From an uncultured Spartobacteria bacterium (GTDB lineage Bacteria; Verrucomicrobiota; Verrucomicrobiia; Chthoniobacterales; Chthoniobacteraceae): DNA of 64,000 nt. The position numbers were made by a program, and so were the translations under genes. The DNA lies in the NCBI GenBank assembly GCA_903901425.1, contig CAIURC010000158.1, positions 1 to 64,000 on the forward strand. Reading direction: 5' to 3'. Below are positions 17,069 through 26,585 of the stretch, piece by piece (the stretch's first letter is position 1; each line of letters begins with the position of its first letter). Below the pieces are notes generated by a model. It did no database searches, was not told the origin of the DNA, and saw only the letters and a list, made by a program, of their open reading frames with translations.

Positions 17069-18499
17069 TCACTCCGCTTCGGCTCCGGATTTTTTCCCTG
17101 CCTTGGCACCTTTCTTTTTTCCTTTCCCACCGGTCCCCGCTTCGGGGCAGTTCTCCTTGGGCAGCCACTGCCCCAGCTCCGCTTTCACTGCTGCAAGGCC
17201 CGGATCCGCCGCCAGATTTTTCCACTCGTAAGGATCTGCGTCGTGATCATAGAGCTCCTCCGAACCGTCCGCGTACCGGATATACCTCCAGCGTTCGCTC
17301 CGGACCGCATGGTTGTTCCGGCCGTGTGTGGTCACCGCGGGCGTCTTCCAGGCTGCAGCGGCGTCCGCAAGGAGCGGCCGGATGCTCGAGCCCGCGAGCC
17401 ATTCGGGCTTCGCAATTCCGGCAACGTCACAGAGCGTCGGGTAGATGCTCATGAAATCCACGGGCCGTCCACAGAGCGTCCCAGGCTTGGTCAGTCCCGG
17501 CACCACCCACATCAGCGGCGCCCGGGTTGCCTCCTCCCAGAGCGCGAATTTGCGCCAGTGTTCCTTCTCGCCCAGATGCCAGCCGTGGTCGCCCCAGAGA
17601 CAGATCACGGTGTTCTCCCGGTAGCGGGACCGCTCAAGGGCGTCCAAAACCCGGCCCACCTGACCGTCCAGATAACTCACCGCAGCCAAGTACGCCTGAA
17701 TCGCCTCCTTCCAACGGCCCGTTTTCAGGACATTCTGGTGGTCGGCGTTCATGTGCGCCATTTTCCGGCCCGCCTCCGGAATGTCGTCCAGATCCCCCTC
17801 GCGCAGGGGCGGCAACTCGATGCTCTCCAGAGGATGCATCGCGTAATATTTTTCCGGCACGTTCCAGGGCATGTGCGGCTTGTGAAAACCCAGCCCAAGA
17901 AAGAAGGGCCGTTCATGCGCTTTCTCGAGTTCGGCCACCGCAAACGCAGCTGTCGCGGTGTCCTCGACGTCCTCATCGCCCCCTTCCACAATCCCGAACC
18001 GGATTCCCTCGATGCTCCGGTCTTTGACTTTGGGATGGAGCCGCGGCTCCTCTTTTTGACGTTCCCATTGCTCGGAAAATCCGAGCCCGCCATGCCAGAT
18101 CTTGCCCATCCCAACGGTTTCGTATCCGGCATTCTTGAACTGCGTCACCAATGCGCCTCCCGCAGTGACACCTGCCCCAGACTGGTACGGGATTCCGTTG
18201 TCGTACACCCCCGTCTGACCCGGACGCCGCCCGCTCAGCAGCGCCGTCCTGGACGGGTTGCACACCGGGGCGGCGCAGTGGGCGTTCGTGAAGCTCGTGC
18301 CCATGGCTGCGAGCCGGTCCAAATTCGGCGTTTTGGTCTGCGGGTTCCGGCCCGTGTACCCCACCCAGTGGTTCAAGTCGTCCACCGCAATGAACACCAC
18401 GTTGGGACGCGCAGGCACGCCGGGATCCGCGGCGGGGAGTTCCACGGTGACCATGCCGAGGAGCAGGAGAGAGGCTGAAATCAGAGGAGATGCTTTCAT
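17069..18499 (-). CDS. secreted sulfatase, iduronate-2-sulfatase-like (Lys-rich tail)
   Basis: 476 residues with signal peptide MKASPLISASLLLLGMVTV. FIAVDDLNHWVGYTG supplies metal-binding aspartates, CNPSRTALLSGRRP is the formylglycine site and CLWGDHGWHLGEKEHW is the second metal/substrate block. The last 20 residues (from GGKGKKKGAKAGKK) are strongly basic, unusual for a secreted sulfatase, and may bind polyanionic substrate or surface material. It is the third sulfatase in 9 kb; none has a maturase nearby. It runs divergently from rmuC. Confidence 0.92.
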   Translation of the reverse strand: MKASPLISASLLLLGMVTVELPAADPGVPARPNVVFIAVDDLNHWVGYTGRNPQTKTPNLDRLAAMGTSFTNAHCAAPVCNPSRTALLSGRRPGQTGVYDNGIPYQSGAGVTAGGALVTQFKNAGYETVGMGKIWHGGLGFSEQWERQKEEPRLHPKVKDRSIEGIRFGIVEGGDEDVEDTATAAFAVAELEKAHERPFFLGLGFHKPHMPWNVPEKYYAMHPLESIELPPLREGDLDDIPEAGRKMAHMNADHQNVLKTGRWKEAIQAYLAAVSYLDGQVGRVLDALERSRYRENTVICLWGDHGWHLGEKEHWRKFALWEEATRAPLMWVVPGLTKPGTLCGRPVDFMSIYPTLCDVAGIAKPEWLAGSSIRPLLADAAAAWKTPAVTTHGRNNHAVRSERWRYIRYADGSEELYDHDADPYEWKNLAADPGLAAVKAELGQWLPKENCPEAGTGGKGKKKGAKAGKKSGAEAE

Positions 18500-18662
18500 G
18501 GGTTTAACACGTTCTGAGCCTCAAGGTCGGTTCCCCAGAAGCCACATTTTCCACTCTGAACACCGTCCACCCAGAAGAGTTGCACACTCTGAACGTGTCC
18601 GGGTCCCGCCCTTTTTCAGATCCCCTCTTGCCCAGGCGCACCCCCATTCTAGGATGCTGCCC

Positions 18663-20159
18663 ATGGATCCCTCTTCCCTCTTGCCAGGGCTTGGCATCGG
18701 TGCAGCAACGGGCGCGCTCCTCGCCGCGCTCGTTTTCCGCAGCAGGTCTGCGGCGCTGTACGCCCAGATGGATGGACTCCGCCTCGAACTTGCCAAGGCC
18801 GATTCCGAACGGGAAACACTCCGGACCAGAAGCGCCGAACTCACCGCCGCCGAGGCCGGGGCCAGAGCCCTTGCCTGCGCGCACGAAACCAGAGTCGGAC
18901 AGCTGCAGTCCGAGGTGGGCACGGAACGGGAACGCGCTGAAACGGCGGCCCGCCTTTACTCGGAGGTCCAGACGAAACTGGGCCGGCTCGAAACTCAATT
19001 GGAGGAACGCGAAAAAGCGCTGGTGGAGCTCCAACGCATGGTGGAGCAGTCCAAGGAACAGTTGACCCAGACATTCAAGGCCGCCGGCGCGGACGTCCTG
19101 AAATCGACGGCCGAGTCCCTGCTCCAGCAGGCGCGGGAACAGTTCGAGGGGCATTCCAAGCTGTCCCGTCAGGAACTCGAGGCCCGCCAGAATGCCGTGG
19201 AGGCACTCGTGGCCCCGCTCAAGGAACAACTCGTGAAACAGGAAAAACTCGTGCTCGCCCTCGGCGAGAAACGCGAGGGCGACTCCAAGGCGCTGGCTGA
19301 GCAGTTGAAACAGATTGCCGATCTCCAGCTCCAAGCCTCTCAGGCTGCCCACTCCCTTTCCAGCGCCATGCGGGACACCCGGCAACGGGGCCAGTGGGGC
19401 GAAGTCAGCCTCCGCAACGTGGTGGAACTGGCCGGGCTCGCCGCTCATGTAGACTTCGTTGAACAATCCAGCATTGCCGGCCCCGAAGGCCGGCTCCGTC
19501 CTGACATGGTCGTCCGACTGCCCGGCGGCCGCTCGGTGCCCATCGACGCCAAGGCGCCGATGAACGCCTATCTCGATTCGCTGGACACCCAAACCCCGGA
19601 TTCGGAACGCGCCACCCGCCGGGCAGCCCATGCCACCACGCTTCGCAACCATGTCCGGACGCTGGGTTCCAGGGCCTACGCGGCCAATCTGGGCGGTGGC
19701 ACGGAACTGACCGTGATGTTTGTCCCGGTGGAAAGCGCGCTGGTGGCCGCCCTCGAATTCGACGGCACGCTTTTCAAGGACGCGCTGGACCAAGGCATCG
19801 TGATTACGACGCCCTCCACCCTGCTGGCCCTGCTCCGGGTATGCGCCCTCCAGTGGCAACAGGCGTCTGTTAACGAGAACGCGCGCCGGATCGGCCAAAA
19901 CGCCACGGAACTCCTCGAGCGTGTCCGGAAATTCGCGGAACATTTCCAAAAAGTCGGCCTGAGCTTGGATCAGGCTGGCAAAGCGTTCTCTGCGGCTGTG
20001 GGCTCCTACAACAGCCGGCTGCTCCCGGTGGTGCGCGACACGGCAGCCCTCGCCGCCTCTGCCGGGGACAAACCCCCTGCGGAACTGGAAGCTGTCCGGG
20101 AATCCGTGCGCCTGGACATCGCGGCGCCCGAACCCCTGCCGGCGTCCGAGCCGCAGTAA
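18663..20159 (+). CDS. rmuC: DNA recombination protein RmuC
   Basis: 498 residues. An N-terminal membrane anchor (GLGIGAATGALLAALVF) is followed by a long coiled coil (about residues 30-190) and the RmuC nuclease-like core: RDTRQRGQWGEVSLRNVVELAGL, then RLRPDMVVRLPGGRSVPIDAKAP. In Escherichia coli RmuC limits inversions at short inverted repeats. The frame opens far upstream inside the sulfatase promoter region. The ATG at 18663 is preferred because AGGA lies 8 bases upstream and the membrane segment begins there; an ATG at 18654 is the nearest alternative. Confidence 0.93.
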   Translation: MDPSSLLPGLGIGAATGALLAALVFRSRSAALYAQMDGLRLELAKADSERETLRTRSAELTAAEAGARALACAHETRVGQLQSEVGTERERAETAARLYSEVQTKLGRLETQLEEREKALVELQRMVEQSKEQLTQTFKAAGADVLKSTAESLLQQAREQFEGHSKLSRQELEARQNAVEALVAPLKEQLVKQEKLVLALGEKREGDSKALAEQLKQIADLQLQASQAAHSLSSAMRDTRQRGQWGEVSLRNVVELAGLAAHVDFVEQSSIAGPEGRLRPDMVVRLPGGRSVPIDAKAPMNAYLDSLDTQTPDSERATRRAAHATTLRNHVRTLGSRAYAANLGGGTELTVMFVPVESALVAALEFDGTLFKDALDQGIVITTPSTLLALLRVCALQWQQASVNENARRIGQNATELLERVRKFAEHFQKVGLSLDQAGKAFSAAVGSYNSRLLPVVRDTAALAASAGDKPPAELEAVRESVRLDIAAPEPLPASEPQ

Positions 20160-20259
20160 CCATCCGCCAGAGCTGCACCAGCGGCTGGCCGGACGAGCCC
20201 AATTCAGGCTGTGAGCGGGTCGATGGTTCTGCCATTCTCAGCGTTCATCCCACTTTCCC

Positions 20260-20805
20260 ATGAGCGCCTCCACCATTCCCCGCAGGGAAGCCCTGCAACG
20301 CGTTGCCTGGATCCTTGGCGCCGCGTTCACCGCCGAAATCAGCGCCGGACTGCTCGGTGAAATTCTTCACATTGGCCAGCGCGTGGCCGTCACCCCGGAA
20401 ACCAAGGCGCTGCTGGCCGAGATTGCCGAGGTGATCATCCCCACCACGCAAACCCCGGGCGCCAAAGCCGCCAAAGCCGAGGAGTTTGTGGTTCGGGTGA
20501 TCCGGGACTGCCACCCCTACCATGAACAGGCCGAGTTCTACCGGGAACTCGACCAACTCAAGGCCGAGTGCCAGAAACGCTTTTCCAAACCGTTTGCCGA
20601 GCTGGACCCGGAACAGAAACGCGAGATCGTGCTGCACGCCGCGAAGAACCTGAAAGGTTTTTTCCAGCGGATGCGCGCACTGACCATCGCCGGCTATTTT
20701 TCGTCGGAGATCGGCGCCACGCAGGCCCTCGAATACCTCCCGATTCCCGGCAGGTTCGAGGGAGCTGTGCCGATGCAGCCCGGCCAGAAAGCCTGGGCCC
20801 TTTAA
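20260..20805 (+). CDS. gluconate 2-dehydrogenase subunit 3-like protein
   Basis: 181 residues with a twin-arginine-like N-terminus (RREALQRVAWILGAAF). The body pattern LLAEIAEVIIPTTQTPGAKAAK and FVVRVIRDCHPYHEQ is that of gluconate 2-dehydrogenase subunit 3 family proteins, small exported partners of GMC-type flavoenzymes. The GMC oxidoreductase gene follows 61 bases downstream, which is the standard pairing. The substrate in this family is usually an unidentified sugar or alcohol. Confidence 0.88.
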   Translation: MSASTIPRREALQRVAWILGAAFTAEISAGLLGEILHIGQRVAVTPETKALLAEIAEVIIPTTQTPGAKAAKAEEFVVRVIRDCHPYHEQAEFYRELDQLKAECQKRFSKPFAELDPEQKREIVLHAAKNLKGFFQRMRALTIAGYFSSEIGATQALEYLPIPGRFEGAVPMQPGQKAWAL

Positions 20806-20866
20806 CCCGGCCGTTTCGAGCCAGACGCAGCCCCCATCCACTCCCATCTCTCTCCCCTTTCTTCCC

Positions 20867-22582
20867 ATGGCACGCCTCAACGTTTCCGCAACCAAAGACC
20901 TCACGTACGACGCCATCGTCATCGGCTCCGGCATTTCCGGCGGCTGGGCCGCAAAGGAACTCACGGAAAAAGGACTCCGCGTCCTCATGCTGGAGCGGGG
21001 CCGTCCCCTCGAACACATTGCAGGGTACGAGAACGCGCTCAAAGCCCCTTGGGAAGGCCAGTACGGCGGCCGGCTCACCGTGGAACAAATCGAGTCCCAC
21101 CCCAAGCTCGCCCGCGACTATCCTTACAACGAGATGACCGACAAGTACTGGATGCGCGACTCCGACGCCCTGTACCGCGAGGAAAAACGGTTCGACTGGT
21201 TCCGCCCCAACATCGTCGGCGGCAAGTCCATCATGTGGGGCCGCCAGTGCTACCGGTTGAGCGACCTCGATTTCGAAGCAAACCTCAGGGACGGAATTGC
21301 CGTCGACTGGCCCATCCGGTACGCCGACATCGCCCCATGGTATTCCTACGTGGAGAAGTTTGTCGGCATCTCCGGTGAGAAGCTCGGGCTCCCCCAGCTG
21401 CCCGACAGCGAGTTCCTTCCGCCCATGGACATGTACCATGTCGAAAAAGAGGTCCGCAAACGGATCGAAAAAACTTACCCGGGCAGGGTCCTGACCATCG
21501 GCCGCGTGGCCAACCTTTCCGGGATCACCGCGCCCCAGATCGAGGTCGGCCGCGCCCCGTGCCAGTACCGCAACAAATGCAACCTCGGCTGCCCGTTCGG
21601 CGGCTACTTCAGCTCCCAGTCCGGCACACTCCCCGCCGCCTCCAAGACCGGCCGACTCACCCTGCGCCCCGACTCCATCGTCACACAGATCCTCTTCGAC
21701 GATTCCATCCAGCGCGCCACCGGTGTCCGGGTCCGCGATTCCCAGACGATGGAGGACCGCGAATATTACGCAAAACTCGTCTTTGTCTGTGCCAGCGCCG
21801 TCAGTTCCACCGCGCTCCTGCTCAACTCCACCTCCAGCCGTTTCCCGAACGGGTTCGGCAACGATTCCGGCGAACTCGGACGCAACCTCATGGACCACCA
21901 TTTCCGGGTCGGTGCCAGCGGCCGGTGGGAAGGCGACAAGGACATCTATTTCTATGGTCGCCGCGCCAACGGCATTTACATGCCCCGGTACCGCAACCTG
22001 GGTTCCGAAAAACGCGACTACCTCCGCGGCTTCGGCTACCAGGGCGGCGGCGGACGCGGCAACTGGCAGCGCGGCGTGGCCGAACTCGCGTTCGGTGCCG
22101 AACTCAAAGAAACGCTGACCCAACCCGGCGACTGGACCATGGGCCTGGCCGGATTCGGCGAAATGCTGCCGTACCGCGAGAACCGGATGTTCCTCGACCC
22201 GAATACCCGCGACAAGTGGGGGATGCCGCTCGTGGTGTTCAACGCAGAACTCAAAGAGAACGAGCTCAAAATGCGCAAGGAAATGGCCGAGGACGCCCGC
22301 GAAATGCTGGAGGCCGCCGGGCTCAAAGACGTCAAAACCCACGACAACGGTTCGTTCCCGGGCATGGCCATTCATGAGATGGGCACGGCGCGCATGGGCC
22401 GCGACCCAAAGACCTCCGTGCTCAACGGACACAACCAAGTGCATGCCGCCAAGAACGTGTTTGTCACCGACGGCGCCTGCATGACGTCCGCCTCCTGTGT
22501 GAATCCCTCCCTCACCTACATGGCGCTCACCGCGCGGGCGGTCGATTTTGCCGTCGAAGAACTCAAGAAGCAGAACCTCTAG
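20867..22582 (+). CDS. GMC family FAD-dependent oxidoreductase
   Basis: 571 residues. The dinucleotide-binding motif IVIGSGISGGWAAKEL starts near residue 17. NIVGGKSIMWGRQCYR and a late HEMGTARMG with GACMTSASCVNPSLTYMALTARA match the glucose-methanol-choline oxidoreductase signatures, including the C-terminal FAD block. A CQYRNKCNLGCPFGG segment holds three Cys typical of the sugar dehydrogenase branch. Probably oxidises a sugar or alcohol in the periplasm with the subunit 3-like partner. It is convergent with the GH128-like gene. Confidence 0.93.
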   Translation: MARLNVSATKDLTYDAIVIGSGISGGWAAKELTEKGLRVLMLERGRPLEHIAGYENALKAPWEGQYGGRLTVEQIESHPKLARDYPYNEMTDKYWMRDSDALYREEKRFDWFRPNIVGGKSIMWGRQCYRLSDLDFEANLRDGIAVDWPIRYADIAPWYSYVEKFVGISGEKLGLPQLPDSEFLPPMDMYHVEKEVRKRIEKTYPGRVLTIGRVANLSGITAPQIEVGRAPCQYRNKCNLGCPFGGYFSSQSGTLPAASKTGRLTLRPDSIVTQILFDDSIQRATGVRVRDSQTMEDREYYAKLVFVCASAVSSTALLLNSTSSRFPNGFGNDSGELGRNLMDHHFRVGASGRWEGDKDIYFYGRRANGIYMPRYRNLGSEKRDYLRGFGYQGGGGRGNWQRGVAELAFGAELKETLTQPGDWTMGLAGFGEMLPYRENRMFLDPNTRDKWGMPLVVFNAELKENELKMRKEMAEDAREMLEAAGLKDVKTHDNGSFPGMAIHEMGTARMGRDPKTSVLNGHNQVHAAKNVFVTDGACMTSASCVNPSLTYMALTARAVDFAVEELKKQNL

Positions 22583-22642
22583 TTCTGGCGGCGCGGTACG
22601 TTTGCGGCTTGCGATTCTGGCTCGGGTGGGATGGCGCTGGGT

Positions 22643-23425
22643 TCAGCGACCGGCCTCCGCGTAGGCCCGCCCCGTTGGCGTCAATGCACCGGACTGATCA
22701 AAAAGGGAGGAAGTGCCTGTCACGCCCGCACGCGGATGGTGCCATGCGTAGCGATGGATGTACGGGGTGGATTCCATCCAGCGCGTGGTTTCCCGGATGA
22801 ACTGTTCGACCTCCTTCTGGGTAAACTTGCCGGGGCTCTGCCGCGTCTCGTCATCCGTCTGAGGCGCAAACTCGGTAACCCAGATGGGTTTGTTATACTT
22901 CTGATGGACCTGCTCCATGTCGCTGATGAACTTGCGGGCGTCGGCGCCCTTGTACCAGTGGACACAGATGAAATCGGCCTGATGCTTGTTGCGCATGAAT
23001 GCGGGCAACCAGTCGCCAGTCACCGGGTTCCCCGCCATGGCAGGACTCCCGATCTGCCGGCCCTTGGACTTGATGGCGGGCCAGCGAGCCAGAGCGTCCT
23101 TCACAGGAATGTTGGCCTGATCCTTGTGGTCAGGCTCATTAAACCCGAGGACGTACTCGTCACGAATGTTCGCATCAAGGGTCTTGAGCGACCAGATCAT
23201 CGGCACAAAGGGGATGGACAGGGTGAGCTTCGTCTGCGGCCCCCAGTTGTAAAACCATCCAACATTGAGTGCGCTGATGTGCTCGGCACCAAAACCGAAT
23301 TTCTCGGAGAGCCCTATCCCCTTTTTCTTCACCGAACCCGACGACTCCTTCCCGGCAGACCATTTTGGGAGAACGGCCAGTAAGGCCACAAGGCACAACG
23401 ACAGAACCCGGGGGAGGCAGCGCAT
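22643..23425 (-). CDS. secreted GH128-like glycoside hydrolase (asl1-like)
   Basis: 260 residues after choosing the ATG at 23425 (MRCLPRVLSLCLVALLAVLP, signal peptide). The open frame runs 200 codons further but antisense to the next gene. A TIM-barrel pattern is seen: VGWFYNWGP near the start, LGFNEPDH (likely acid/base Glu), ADFICVHWYKG and IWVTEFAPQTDD (likely nucleophile Glu). Family GH128 members cleave beta-1,3-glucans. The assignment to the family is good; the exact substrate is inferred. It is divergent from the nucleoside transporter gene. Confidence 0.85.
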   Translation of the reverse strand: MRCLPRVLSLCLVALLAVLPKWSAGKESSGSVKKKGIGLSEKFGFGAEHISALNVGWFYNWGPQTKLTLSIPFVPMIWSLKTLDANIRDEYVLGFNEPDHKDQANIPVKDALARWPAIKSKGRQIGSPAMAGNPVTGDWLPAFMRNKHQADFICVHWYKGADARKFISDMEQVHQKYNKPIWVTEFAPQTDDETRQSPGKFTQKEVEQFIRETTRWMESTPYIHRYAWHHPRAGVTGTSSLFDQSGALTPTGRAYAEAGR

Positions 23426-23573
23426 GGCGTCCAGACAATCCCCCTGACACCGCTTTGTCAACCGAACCGGGTTCCAGCCGAGTGGAAGAGGCGACGCCCA
23501 CTCACGCGGAAGAGTCCAAAACCGAACCCTCGTCAGACGGGCCACCGCATGGCAGATTGCACAGAGACATCCT

Positions 23574-24941
23574 ATGCAATTCATCGGCCTCGTCGGCATC
23601 GCGGTTTTTCTCTTGGTTGCCTTCCTCCTGTCCCGAGACCGTCGCCAGATCCACTGGCCCACGGTCGGCTGGGGCATCTCCCTCCAGTGGATCCTCGCCG
23701 TCATCGTGCTGAAGGGGCCGTGGCTTTCGGATTCCCTCTCTTTCTTGCCCTTCCCACACGGCTCGGCATGGGGCGTGGGAGCCTTGCTCTGCGCTCCGGC
23801 TCTGCTGGGCCGCTTCCTCCAGCTCCGGAACAAGCTCCTGAACCGGGTCCTCCTCGCCCTCGCGTTCCTCGGCCTGCTGCGGGGCAACCTCGTGGGAGCC
23901 GCCTTCGACCAACTCCGGCTCGTGGTTGACGGCCTCATGCAACACGCCGCCGCAGGATCGGCTTTTGTATTCGGCAAACTGAGCAGCCCGGTGGAAGGCG
24001 TCTTTGCGTTCTCGGTGCTGCCGGTCATCATCTTTGTGGCGAGCCTGTTTTCGGTCCTTTACCATCTGGGCCTGATGCAGGGCGTGGTGAAAGCCGCCTC
24101 GGCCGTGATGGGCCGGTTTCTCAAAGTGTCAGGTGCCGAGAGCGTGAGCGTGGCCGCGAGTATCCTCATGGGGCAGACCGAGGCCCCGCTGACGATCCGG
24201 CCATTCCTCTCCGCACTGACCCGGAGCGAGCTGATGGTGATCATGACTGCCGGCATGGCCCATGTCTCGGGCAGCATCATGGTGGCCTATGTCCAGATGG
24301 CGCACGTGGACATCATTCATCTGCTCACCGCCGTGCTCATGACCGCCCCAGGCGCCGTGGTGATGGCCAAACTGCTGGAACCCGAGACCGAAATGCCGGC
24401 CACCGGTTCCCACGTGGAGGCCCGTCTTGAACGCCAGAGCGCAAACCTTTTGGACGCCGCCGCACGGGGCGCGGTGGAGGGCGGACAGTTGGCGTTCCAT
24501 GTGGCCGCGGTGCTCGTGGCGTTCGTGGCGTTGGTTGCCCTGGTGAACGGCGTCCTCGGCATGGCCGCCCCCGGGCTCAGCCTTGAATCGATCCTTGCGG
24601 TGATATTCAAACCCGTGGCGATTCTGATGGGCGTCCCGCAGGCCGATGCGGGGACGATTGGCAGTCTTCTTGGCAAACGGATGGTGCTCAACGAATTCGT
24701 CGCGTTCAACGACCTCGGCCGGATTGCACCGGAGGCGATCACCGACCGCGCACGCACAATCGCCACGTTCGCCCTGTGCGGCTTCGCCAATTTCGGCTCC
24801 ATCGCGATCCAGATTGGCGGCATCGGCGCGCTGATCCCGGAACGCCGCGCCGACCTTGCGCGGCTCGGTCTGCGCGCAATGCTCGCCGGGACACTAGCCA
24901 ACTTTCTGTCCGCCTGCATCGCCGGGATTCTGGCGGGATAA
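23574..24941 (+). CDS. concentrative nucleoside transporter (NupC/CNT family)
   Basis: 455 residues, polytopic membrane protein. The hallmark GAESVSVAASILMGQTEAPL sits at about residues 184-203, and FVAFNDLGRI, which binds nucleoside and ion in CNT proteins, is near residue 378. NFGSIAIQIGGIG is the late conserved block. It imports nucleosides with a cation gradient. The ATG at 23574 directly begins the first hydrophobic helix. The neighbours do not suggest a pathway. Confidence 0.93.
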   Translation: MQFIGLVGIAVFLLVAFLLSRDRRQIHWPTVGWGISLQWILAVIVLKGPWLSDSLSFLPFPHGSAWGVGALLCAPALLGRFLQLRNKLLNRVLLALAFLGLLRGNLVGAAFDQLRLVVDGLMQHAAAGSAFVFGKLSSPVEGVFAFSVLPVIIFVASLFSVLYHLGLMQGVVKAASAVMGRFLKVSGAESVSVAASILMGQTEAPLTIRPFLSALTRSELMVIMTAGMAHVSGSIMVAYVQMAHVDIIHLLTAVLMTAPGAVVMAKLLEPETEMPATGSHVEARLERQSANLLDAAARGAVEGGQLAFHVAAVLVAFVALVALVNGVLGMAAPGLSLESILAVIFKPVAILMGVPQADAGTIGSLLGKRMVLNEFVAFNDLGRIAPEAITDRARTIATFALCGFANFGSIAIQIGGIGALIPERRADLARLGLRAMLAGTLANFLSACIAGILAG

Positions 24942-25131
24942 CGGCTGCCCGGCCACGCAGCCTGCTCAATGTCGTCTTCCGCCGCGATTCAGCCCGGCAA
25001 GCATGAGCCAGCCGTTGCGAAGGCGGGATCGAGCAAAAGCAATGGGCAAGGTTCCGGAAAAGATCCGAAGCTTTCTGGTCGGGATCAGGAGCGCTCAAGA
25101 GTAAGTGTGTCCAATTTTGCACCCTGCTCCC

Positions 25132-25350
25132 CAGAAACAGCCACAAACTACCGAAGCTGCCATGGAGGCCTGCATTGAACGCGCCCTAACGGGCGGCGTC
25201 ACGGTGGCGGCGAAAGACGCGGCGCTTCAAGAGCCGACGCCGGACTATGGCAGCAACGGCTGGAAGCGCGGGAAGCCGGGCAACTTCAACGCGGAGTTCG
25301 CGGTGGATGAGACGATGCTGTGGCAGTTCCTGGTGAGCACGCAGGCATTG
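25132..25350 (+). pseudogene. hsdR 5' remnant (type I restriction subunit R), first copy
   Basis: About 70 codons match the start of HsdR proteins: TTEAAMEACIERALTGG, then GWKRGKPGNFNAEFAVDE and LWQFLVSTQ. The resemblance then stops and the frame ends at 25392, a few bases inside the next gene. No hsdM, hsdS or helicase region remains. The 190 bases before it (24942-25131) hold no gene that can be supported. The remnant marks a lost type I restriction-modification locus. Confidence 0.75.
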
Positions 25351-25385
25351 CGACGGGTGAACACTCTCTTATACTACCCTTTTCG

Positions 25386-26582
25386 ATGCTGACCCCAGAA
25401 CAAGTTCAAGAAGTCCTGACATCGACCGAAGCCGACCGGATCGAACGGACGCGCTCGACGAAGGACACGGACAAGTTTCGGGAAGCAATCTGCTCCTTTT
25501 CCAATGACATGCCGGGACACGGCAAGCCGGGCTACCTGCTCATCGGGCTGGAGGACGACGGCTCGTTGTCGCCGGGCTTCGTGGCCACCGACGAGATTCA
25601 GAAGCAGTTCGCCAGCTACCGGGATGACGGGCAGATCCTGCCGCAGCCGATGCTCTCCGTTTACAAACAGCCGCATCCCAGCGGCGGCGAGTTCCTCGTG
25701 GTGGAAGTGCAGCCCAGCGACCTGCCCCCCGTCCGCCACCGGGGCCGCATCCACATCCGTGTGGGACCCCGCAAAGCCACGGCCAGCGAATCCGATGAGC
25801 GCAGGTTGCTGGAGCGGCGGAGCGCGAAATTCCGCACCTTTGACATCACGCCGTGCGCTGATGCGACTTTGGAAGACCTCGATCTGGACCTGTTCATGAA
25901 CAGTTACCGGCGAAAAGCCATTGATCCTGAGGTGATCAAAGAAAATGGCAGAGAACTGGTGCTGCAGCTTGCAGCGCTCCATTTCTACAACCTGAACCGG
26001 GACTGCCCGACGAACGCTGGATGCATCGTCTTTGGCAAAGACCCTTTGCTTCGATACCCCGGCGCATACGTGCAGTATGTGAAGTTCTCCGAAACGGACA
26101 TGGCATCGCAGGTCGTGGAGTCGAAGCAGTTCAAAGGCAATCTGCTGGAGATGATGTGGACGTTGAACCGGTTCATCGAAAGCTGCTTCACGGAAAAGCC
26201 CGTGTATGAGGGCGGGTTGAAGGAGCGCATTCTTTGGGATTACCCGGAGGACGCCATGCGCGAGCTGCTGGTGAATGCTGTGCTGCACCGCGATTATCAG
26301 TCCAACTCGCCCACAAGGTTCTACGTCTTCCCGGATCGCATCGAGATTCAGAACGCAGGAGGGCTTTACGGGGAAGCCAGCCCGGAGAACTTCCCCCTGG
26401 TGAACGATTACCGAAACCCCGTACTGGCGGAAGTGCTGATGGTCATGCGCTACGCCAATCGGTTTGGTCGTGGTATTGCTCGTGCCCAAGCCCTGCTGAA
26501 GCACAACGGCAATCCGCCGGCAGTGTTCGAACATGGCACGGGTTTCTTCAAGGTTACGATATTCAAGCATCCCGAGCGTTAA
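25386..26582 (+). CDS. Schlafen AlbA_2 ATP-binding protein
   Basis: 398 residues. The N-terminal AlbA_2 (divergent AAA-4/Schlafen-type) domain shows a SNDMPGHGKPGYLLIGLEDDG block and HRGRIHIRVGPRKATAS. The C-terminal part shows DAMRELLVNAVLHRDYQ, an ATP-binding helical pattern like HATPase_c_4, and RIEIQNAGGLYG with NPVLAEVLMVMRYANRFGRGI. Relatives often sit inside type I restriction-modification operons. The ATG at 25386 begins the AlbA_2 domain. It lies between two hsdR 5' remnants, so it may be the surviving part of a defence island. Molecular role not established. Confidence 0.85.
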   Translation: MLTPEQVQEVLTSTEADRIERTRSTKDTDKFREAICSFSNDMPGHGKPGYLLIGLEDDGSLSPGFVATDEIQKQFASYRDDGQILPQPMLSVYKQPHPSGGEFLVVEVQPSDLPPVRHRGRIHIRVGPRKATASESDERRLLERRSAKFRTFDITPCADATLEDLDLDLFMNSYRRKAIDPEVIKENGRELVLQLAALHFYNLNRDCPTNAGCIVFGKDPLLRYPGAYVQYVKFSETDMASQVVESKQFKGNLLEMMWTLNRFIESCFTEKPVYEGGLKERILWDYPEDAMRELLVNAVLHRDYQSNSPTRFYVFPDRIEIQNAGGLYGEASPENFPLVNDYRNPVLAEVLMVMRYANRFGRGIARAQALLKHNGNPPAVFEHGTGFFKVTIFKHPER

Positions 26583-26585
26583 CTC

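Noticed and set aside
20558-22444. 628-codon minus-strand frame opposite the GMC oxidoreductase gene
   Set aside because: It is the mirror of a clear oxidoreductase; the translation is low in complexity and unmatched.
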